DNA from: Clostridia bacterium
GTDB lineage: Bacteria; Bacillota; Clostridia; Oscillospirales; CAG-272
Assembly: GCA_017540285.1 (NCBI GenBank)
Contig: JAFYBI010000465.1
Span: 1 to 10,972, forward strand
Direction of reading: 5' to 3'
Length of the DNA stretch: 10,972 nt
Shown: in pieces, positions 6,033 to 10,972 of the stretch
Numbering within the stretch: position 1 is the first letter of the stretch
Layout of the letters: each line of letters begins with the position of its first letter
The notes under the pieces: generated by a model
Database searches by the model: none
What the model was told of the DNA's origin: nothing
What the model saw: the letters and a program-made list of their open reading frames with translations, nothing else
Translations under genes and position numbers: made by a program

Positions 6033-7822
6033 CTTGCATCGAAAGAGAGGATATGGACCGCATCGCCCGTTCCCCACAGGGAGATCGGCGTGAACGTCAG
6101 CTCCGTCAGGACGCAGTCGGTCTTCACGTTGACGCACTGGCGAAGGTTGCAGCGCTCCTCGGCGAGGGTGATCCGCTCCCCGTCCGCCGTGACGCCCTCG
6201 ATCCGGTATGCCTTGACGAGCGGCGCAGGCATCGTCATCGCGGGCGATTTTCCCGAGCCGTCCTCGAAGATGTTCGCCCGCATCGAGTGCCGCCGTTCGC
6301 AGTCGTCCCCCGGCAGGCTCGCTCTGGCGAGGTCGGAATCGAGCGCCAGATGGACGTTCGCGATCCGGACAGGCTCCCGGAACCGGTACCCGACGGTCTC
6401 GCCGAGCCGGATACGGACGCCCTGATCGCCCTCTCCGTAGGTGTGATTCGTGCGGTCCGCGCCGTTGCGCAGGGCTTCGAGGCCGGGAGCGGTGAGCTCC
6501 GCGTCGCAGAGGAAGGCGGGCATCGCGCGTCTCAGGCCGGGCAGGAAGCACCCCGCCTCCATCAGCCTTGCCTGGAGCTCGCGGATCTTCTCCCGGTACA
6601 CGCCGCGGGGCGAGAGGCCGTACTCCCGCGCCAGATTCGCCGCGCATCCCGCCGCCTCGCCGAGGGTCGCGCAGGTCGCCATCACCCGCGCGGAGCTCAT
6701 GGCGGCGTGCGTCATCGAAATGTTCCGCCCCGCGAAAAAGAGGTTACCGATGTTCTTTGAATAGAGGCAGCGGTAGGGGATGCCGTAGGGCGCGGGGGTC
6801 CTGCCCCACACGTTCGGGTTGCCCGCGTGCCAGAAGCCGTCCGGGTGGTGGTCGTCGAGCGGCCAGCCGCCGAACGCGCAGACATCGTCGAAATGCCCGC
6901 CCGCGAGCACGTCGCCCTGCGTCATGACATAGTCGCCCGTCATCCGCCGCGATTCGCGCTTGCCGGGGAGGAAGCCGAGAAAATCGAGCTGCCAGAATGG
7001 CCCGTCCTCGACCTCGCCGCTGTTCTTGATGTAGTCGAACATCCCGGCGGCCAGCGCGACGAGCTCGTCCCGCACCTCTTCGGTGTCGCCGATGGAATCG
7101 CGGTTCCCGCCGAGCTCGAGATACCAGAAGTTCTCGGCGGTGGAGGTCATGTTCGGACGGCGCAGGCGGATCGCCTCGGGCGTCATCTTCTTCGCCCAGA
7201 CCGGCGGTACATACGACGTCGGCTCCTTCGTCTTCCGGCACTGGATGAGGCAGCTCATGCCCATCGTCTGCCGGTCCTCATGCTCCTGCGAGGTCTTCTC
7301 GCCAAATTCGTCCCGCGCCTCCCGTCCGACGCGGCAGGCGGCCCCGGTCAGCGGCGCGAGGATCGAATCCCCGGAGCAGTCGGCGAAATACGACGCGCGG
7401 ACCCGATGCCACTTCTGGGTCGTCGTCTGCCAGCCCGTGACCGAGACGATCTGCCGCTCCCCGTCCCGCTCTTCGCATTCAGCGGCGCAGACGGAGCAGT
7501 TGAGGAGCGCGGTGATGTTCTCCTCCGCCCGGATCTTGCCCCAGAGGAGCGCGTCCCAGAGCGGGTATTTCTTATACGGATTGTAATACAGGTTTTCAAG
7601 CTGGATCTCTTCGATGATCCCGGTCTCGCGGTTCTCCCCGCCGTCCGCGCCGCAGACCCACATGCGGATCTCCGACGACGCGTTCCCGCCGAACATCGGG
7701 CGGTCCTGCACGATGACGACCTTCGAGCCGCCCCGTGCCGCCGCGATCGCCGCCGCCATGCCCGCGAGCCCGCCGCCGACGACGCCGAGATCGCATTCGT
7801 GGAAAATGGTTTCGAGTCCCAT
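6029..7822 (-). CDS. FAD-dependent oxidoreductase (PF12831-type), cytoplasmic
   Basis: 597 residues. The start is the ATG at 7822-7820, with GGAGG seven bases upstream; an extension to 8011 would cross the promoter and is rejected. A Rossmann dinucleotide-binding motif (VVGGGLAG, 14-21) is followed by the acidic end of the second strand (VIVQDR, 36-41) and GGNASSEIRMW (45-55), typical of this family. FADCSGDSILAPLTG (146-160) is the second FAD-contact motif. FFAGRNISMTHAAMSSARV (362-380) with GEAAGCAANLA closes the FAD site. Residues about 465-597 form a beta-rich C-terminal segment. Such proteins are common in polysaccharide-degrading anaerobes, but their substrates are mostly unknown, so none is assigned. 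There is no signal peptide. It is the first gene of the leftward set and overlaps the next gene by ATGA. Confidence 0.9.
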   Translation of the reverse strand: MGLETIFHECDLGVVGGGLAGMAAAIAAARGGSKVVIVQDRPMFGGNASSEIRMWVCGADGGENRETGIIEEIQLENLYYNPYKKYPLWDALLWGKIRAEENITALLNCSVCAAECEERDGERQIVSVTGWQTTTQKWHRVRASYFADCSGDSILAPLTGAACRVGREARDEFGEKTSQEHEDRQTMGMSCLIQCRKTKEPTSYVPPVWAKKMTPEAIRLRRPNMTSTAENFWYLELGGNRDSIGDTEEVRDELVALAAGMFDYIKNSGEVEDGPFWQLDFLGFLPGKRESRRMTGDYVMTQGDVLAGGHFDDVCAFGGWPLDDHHPDGFWHAGNPNVWGRTPAPYGIPYRCLYSKNIGNLFFAGRNISMTHAAMSSARVMATCATLGEAAGCAANLAREYGLSPRGVYREKIRELQARLMEAGCFLPGLRRAMPAFLCDAELTAPGLEALRNGADRTNHTYGEGDQGVRIRLGETVGYRFREPVRIANVHLALDSDLARASLPGDDCERRHSMRANIFEDGSGKSPAMTMPAPLVKAYRIEGVTADGERITLAEERCNLRQCVNVKTDCVLTELTFTPISLWGTGDAVHILSFDAR

Positions 7823-7855
7823 GTCACGCCTCCGGTTTTGTTTCCGTCTGCCGCT

Positions 7856-7884
7856 ATTATACCATTTTACCGCTCCGCCCGCAA
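7856..7884 (-). promoter_or_regulatory. Promoter for the leftward operon (oxidoreductase onward)
   Basis: Read leftward: TTGCGG as a half-matching -35 (7884-7879), 17-base spacer, and a perfect -10 TATAAT (7861-7856). The -10 lies 33 bases before the oxidoreductase ATG, a normal 5' leader length. The weak -35 suggests activator dependence or modest strength. Confidence 0.62.
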
Positions 7885-7905
7885 GGGATTCTGAACAATT
7901 TACCG
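7866..7905. repeat. Direct repeat TTTACCG x2 in the divergent promoter region
   Basis: TTTACCG occurs at 7866-7872 and 7899-7905, 33 bases apart (about three helical turns), flanking the leftward -35 and just upstream of the rightward -35. It could be a pair of regulator half-sites, but a 7-base repeat can also arise by chance. Confidence 0.25.
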
Positions 7906-7913
7906 AAAAACGC

Positions 7914-7943
7914 TTGACCCGGAGCGCGCTTTGGGTGTACAAT
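7914..7943 (+). promoter_or_regulatory. Promoter for the rightward genes (esterase onward)
   Basis: TTGACC (7914-7919), 18-base spacer, then TACAAT (7938-7943); each box differs from consensus by one base. The esterase ATG follows 36 bases after the -10, preceded by an AAAGGAG Shine-Dalgarno. It is divergent from the leftward promoter, with the two -35 boxes only about 29 bases apart, so shared control is plausible. Confidence 0.7.
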
Positions 7944-7979
7944 GAGAAAAACGGCATCATCCGCGCAAAGGAGACCGCC

Positions 7980-9926
7980 ATGATCACGCTTCCGCATGTT
8001 TTTGCCTCCAACGCCCTCTATCAGGCCGACGCCCCGCTCACCGTCCGCGGCTCCGCCACCCCCGACGCCCGCGTCACCCTTACCCTCACCCGCGGGGACG
8101 AGGAGACCGGGACCACCGTCACCGCAGCACCGGACGGCACGTTTTCCGCCGTCCTCGAAGGCTTTGCGGCGTCCTTCGAGCCGGCCGCGCTCCGCATCAC
8201 GGACGGAGACGGCGAAAAGATCCTCGAGAACCTCCTCTTCGGCGAGCTCTGGCTGGCCTCCGGGCAGTCGAACATGGAGCTGCCGAACGCCGCGATCCCG
8301 GACTGCGAAGACCTGTACGGCCGCGTCGCCGGATGTGCGATCCGCGTTTACAGCGTCAGCTACGACGTGCCGGAAAACCGCTTCCCGTGGGATCCCTCCC
8401 CCGATCAGCCGGGCGCCTGGATCCTCCCGGACGACCGGGCGGGGCTGGGCGGCGTCTCCGCCATGGGGCTGAAATTCGCCGAGGTCCTCTACCGCGCCCT
8501 CGGGGAGAAGATCCCCGTCGGATTCCTCAACGCGTCGTGGGGCGGCACCCCGATCACAGCGTGGTTCCCGCGAGCCGCCATCTTCGGCGATCCCGCCATG
8601 ACCGAGATCTGCCGGCGGTGCGGGACGCTCCCGGATGCGGACGCATGGAACACGCGCGGCGACCTCAATTTCCAGCAGGCGACGGCGCAGTACAATCTGA
8701 AGATCGCGCCGCTCGAAGGCCTGCGGGTCCGCGGGGTGATCTGGTATCAGGGCGAGAACGAATGCGGCGGCGAATACTGGCAGAAGGCCTACGCCGATTA
8801 CCTCCGCTTCTATCAGCGGACCTACGCGAAGCGGTTCGGGGCGGATCCCGATCACTTCCCGATGATCTCCTCGCTGATCTACCCGTGGACCTACGGTCCC
8901 TCCGGGGAGTGCAATCTCGGCTACCTCAACGACGCGTTCGTCACCGTCGCGAAGGAGAGCCCCGACAAATTCGTCTTCCTCCCGATCTCCGACCTCGAAC
9001 CGGACTGGGCTTTCCATCAGAACAACCACCCGATCCACCCGACGAACAAGTATTTCGTCGGCGAGGAAGCCGCCCGTCTCGCGCTCGCGAACGTCTACGG
9101 GCAGCCCGGCGACAAAACGCCCGCGATCCTCGCCTCGTGGGAGACCGCAGGCAGCCGCATCCGGCTCGTGTTCCCCGAATCCGTGCGGGATCTCCGCGTC
9201 GGCAGAACGCCCGGCGAGCGCGCCCGCGGACTCTACGTCGCCGGGGAAGACGGCATTTATCTCCCGGCGGAGTACGAGATCACCGGGCCGAATACGATGG
9301 AGATCTGGTGCGGCGAGATCGCGCGTCCCGTCCACGCGGCCTACAACGTCCAGTCGATGGAGCCGAAGGTCAACCTCTTCGCCGGGGATTACCCCGTCGC
9401 GCCGTTCTTCACGGACCGCGAGCATTATCTGAACATCGAGGCCCGCCCGTGGTATGACTGCGGCGCGGTCTCCCGCTGGGCCTCGAAGATGCACGACGAC
9501 ATCCTCGACCTCTTCTTCCGCCCGGTCTTCGAGCCCCTCCCGGCGTCGTCGGTCTGCCCGGACACGGCCTTCCGGTGCGCCGACCGCGTCAGCCTGCGCA
9601 CGGAGGGAGAAGGGGAGGCGTTCGGCTTCCTCGTCCGCGCGTATCCGTATCAGCGGCTCGATTTTCAGAAATTCGGCGGTCTCTGGATGAACCTCTTCCA
9701 CGCGGAGGACGCCTCCCCCGTCCTCGCGCTCGTGACCGACGCCGGCGAAACGGTCCTGCCGATCGAGCGGGTCCGCGATCTGCGCGCCGGCTGGGCGGTT
9801 TATGAGGTCCGTTTCGGAGACCTCCCCGCCGACGAGATCCGCCGGATGGAATTCCGCTTCCGCCGCTCCTCGCCGAACTACCGCTTCGTCAACGCCGAAC
9901 ATCTGCGGCTCTTCAAGAAGGACTGA
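7980..9926 (+). CDS. Sialate O-acetylesterase-like SGNH hydrolase
   Basis: 648 residues. The start is the ATG at 7980, seven bases after GGAG; a longer upstream frame crosses the promoter. The N-terminus (LPHVFASNALYQADAPLTVRG) is the beta-domain opening seen in the sialate O-acetylesterase family (PF03629), which removes acetyl esters from sialic acid or from plant/host sugars. SGNH blocks: ASGQSNMEL with nucleophile S97; NASWGGTP (184-191); IWYQGENE (254-261); and HPIHPTNK (350-357) with H353 the likely catalytic His. The Asp usually two or three residues before this His is not seen. Residues about 385-648 add beta-rich sequence, possibly a binding domain, making the protein longer than minimal members. 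There is no signal peptide, so it should be cytoplasmic. The true acetylated substrate cannot be told from sequence. Confidence 0.88.
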   Translation: MITLPHVFASNALYQADAPLTVRGSATPDARVTLTLTRGDEETGTTVTAAPDGTFSAVLEGFAASFEPAALRITDGDGEKILENLLFGELWLASGQSNMELPNAAIPDCEDLYGRVAGCAIRVYSVSYDVPENRFPWDPSPDQPGAWILPDDRAGLGGVSAMGLKFAEVLYRALGEKIPVGFLNASWGGTPITAWFPRAAIFGDPAMTEICRRCGTLPDADAWNTRGDLNFQQATAQYNLKIAPLEGLRVRGVIWYQGENECGGEYWQKAYADYLRFYQRTYAKRFGADPDHFPMISSLIYPWTYGPSGECNLGYLNDAFVTVAKESPDKFVFLPISDLEPDWAFHQNNHPIHPTNKYFVGEEAARLALANVYGQPGDKTPAILASWETAGSRIRLVFPESVRDLRVGRTPGERARGLYVAGEDGIYLPAEYEITGPNTMEIWCGEIARPVHAAYNVQSMEPKVNLFAGDYPVAPFFTDREHYLNIEARPWYDCGAVSRWASKMHDDILDLFFRPVFEPLPASSVCPDTAFRCADRVSLRTEGEGEAFGFLVRAYPYQRLDFQKFGGLWMNLFHAEDASPVLALVTDAGETVLPIERVRDLRAGWAVYEVRFGDLPADEIRRMEFRFRRSSPNYRFVNAEHLRLFKKD

Positions 9927-9966
9927 GGCTGACGCTTCCGGAACATCGTATATTTGTGGGAAAGTT

Positions 9967-10446
9967 ATGATTTCTTCACGCCCCATGACCGCGCTTTACC
10001 TGCTCAACGGATCGCGCGTTCTTCTGCTCTACAAAACCAACGGACGCGTCGTTACCGACACATGGTGCGCCGCGGCAGGCGGTCATCTCGAACCCGAAGA
10101 GCTTACCACGCCGGAGGTCTGCGTCCTCCGTGAGCTGAAGGAGGAAACGGGACTGACGCCTGACGATCTTGAAGGCCTGTCTCTCCGGTACGTCACGCTC
10201 CGATTTGTAAACGGAGAAATCCGCCAGAACTACTATTATTTCGCTGCGCTCCGCAGCCCGGACCGACCGCTCTCTTCGACCGAAGGAACCCTCCGATGGT
10301 TTGAAATCGGCGAAACTGACCGCCTCGCGATGCCTTTCTCCGCTTCCTTTGTCCTGCGGCATTACTTCTCCGAGGGATGCCGCACCGATCTTCTCTACGG
10401 CGGAATCTCCGACGGTGACGGCGTCGTCTTCACACCGCTGCGCTGA
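9967..10446 (+). CDS. NUDIX hydrolase
   Basis: 159 residues from the ATG at 9967; a second in-frame ATG at 9985 is possible, and neither has a strong Shine-Dalgarno (GGGAAAG lies very close to the first). The NUDIX box is clear at residues 39-63: GHLEPEE, then LTTPEVCVL, then RELKEETGL, with metal ligands E59 and E60. It is two residues longer than the classical 23-residue box, as in the GGHFE-type subgroup of Firmicute NUDIX proteins often named 8-oxo-dGTP diphosphatases. NUDIX enzymes hydrolyse a nucleoside diphosphate linked to another moiety; the substrate is not predictable here. It follows the esterase by 40 bases with no terminator seen, and is probably co-transcribed. Its codon use is somewhat less GC-biased than its neighbours. 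Confidence 0.87.
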   Translation: MISSRPMTALYLLNGSRVLLLYKTNGRVVTDTWCAAAGGHLEPEELTTPEVCVLRELKEETGLTPDDLEGLSLRYVTLRFVNGEIRQNYYYFAALRSPDRPLSSTEGTLRWFEIGETDRLAMPFSASFVLRHYFSEGCRTDLLYGGISDGDGVVFTPLR

Positions 10447-10489
10447 CACTCGTCCCTCATACCATTCATATTTCTTTCAGGATACTGCT

Positions 10490-10972
10490 ATGCTTCACTG
10501 GCTCCTCATCATTCTTCTCTCCCTCGCCCTCGCCGGCTGTCAGCCCGCGGAGACGGAAACGCCGCCCGCCGAGACCGCAGAACCCGCCGAGACCGAACCG
10601 GCGCCCGTTTTGCTGTTTTCGGATTTCTTCGAGGCCCGGCGCGCGCTGTACCGTCTCGAGGACATCGACCTCCCGCTCAAATACTACACCCCCGAAAGCT
10701 TTGAAGTCTTTCGCCAGACCCGCGATTCCGTCAGCGCCGCGATGCAGAAGATCCCCTCCGACGGCGGCCTCGCGTCGCAGACAGCCGTGGAAGAGCTCTA
10801 CCGGCAGCTCAAAGCCGCCCGGGACGGCCTCGAAGTCGCGCGCGGCGATACCCCGCGGGTGTACGTCATCATGGACGGCGGCGTCAACTGGGACTACTCC
10901 CCCTGCACCCTCATCGCCGTGACCGCGCAGGATGAAAAATACAAGGCGGTCTCCGACACGGCGGGTGAGATC
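10490..10972 (+). CDS. Lipoprotein with FIVAR-like segment and possible CotH-type N-terminus (cut by right edge)
   Basis: 161 codons are open from the ATG at 10490 to the window end; AGGA lies about seven bases upstream. A short hydrophobic signal ends in the lipobox LAGC (Cys17), giving a lipid-anchored surface protein. A Pro/Ala/Glu/Thr-rich linker with PAET repeats follows (18-40). Residues about 62-117 (YYTPESFEVFRQTRDS ... LKAARDGLE) have the helical pattern of a FIVAR domain, usual in Gram-positive surface and glycan-binding proteins. From about 123 the sequence turns to beta strands (RVYVIMDGGVNWDY, then VTAQDEKYKAVSDTAGEI), resembling the start of CotH-family domains just before their GRGN motif. 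The CotH reading is inference from a short stretch. It could equally be an unrelated surface lipoprotein. It lies 43 bases after the NUDIX gene. Confidence 0.78.
   Translation, partial: MLHWLLIILLSLALAGCQPAETETPPAETAEPAETEPAPVLLFSDFFEARRALYRLEDIDLPLKYYTPESFEVFRQTRDSVSAAMQKIPSDGGLASQTAVEELYRQLKAARDGLEVARGDTPRVYVIMDGGVNWDYSPCTLIAVTAQDEKYKAVSDTAGEI

Noticed and set aside
6033..6647. N-terminal extension of the AlkZ-like frame up to 6647
   Set aside because: It runs through the oxidoreductase coding sequence in another frame and is Arg/Pro-rich. The family match begins exactly at the ATG overlapping the upstream stop.
9927..9966. TATATT as a possible -10 before the NUDIX gene
   Set aside because: No -35-like hexamer at 16-18 bases; the nearest candidate (CTGACG) is only 14 bases away.
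7857..9986. 709-codon open frame on the minus strand, antisense to the esterase
   Set aside because: Arg/Glu/Val-rich shadow of a GC-biased gene. It has no ribosome site or motif and spans the promoter region.

Overview
The window looks like chromosomal DNA of a GC-rich anaerobic Firmicute, most likely an uncultured gut or rumen Clostridia member. This is inferred from protein style (glucuronate isomerase, CotH-family surface protein, short GH29 fucosidase, lipoproteins), from sigma-A-type promoters with good -35/-10 boxes, and from strong Shine-Dalgarno sites. No RNA gene, CRISPR array, insertion sequence or phage gene was seen. Coding density is very high and third codon positions are mostly G or C, which creates many long antisense shadow frames that are not genes.

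Layout. Two divergent gene sets leave one intergenic region at 7823-7979. Leftward (minus strand, in transcription order) come: a PF12831-type FAD-dependent oxidoreductase (7822-6029); an AlkZ/YcaQ-like winged-helix DNA glycosylase homologue (6032-4968, ATGA overlap); glucuronate isomerase UxaC (4879-3464, behind its own promoter); a GH29 alpha-L-fucosidase (3462-2485, one base after uxaC); a CotH-kinase-family surface protein (2429-138); and the start of a lipoprotein (141-1, ATGA overlap) that leaves the window. Rightward come: a sialate-O-acetylesterase-like SGNH hydrolase (7980-9926); a NUDIX hydrolase (9967-10446); and the start of a second lipoprotein (10490 to the right edge). That lipoprotein has a FIVAR-like helical segment and then what looks like the beginning of a CotH N-terminal domain.

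How the genes fit together. The enzymes suggest intracellular processing of imported acetylated, fucosylated and uronic-acid-containing oligosaccharides, from host mucin or plant hemicellulose/pectin. The esterase would remove O-acetyl groups, the fucosidase would release fucose, and UxaC would isomerise glucuronate or galacturonate for the Ashwell-type pathway. Neither glycan enzyme has a signal peptide. The oxidoreductase's substrate is unknown. No transporter, regulator or other uronate-pathway gene is visible, so this is a fragment of a larger locus or a dispersed set. The unusual parts are the DNA-glycosylase homologue and the membrane-anchored CotH-like kinase embedded in a sugar-catabolic operon, and the Asp-to-Glu changes in the CotH active-site motifs.
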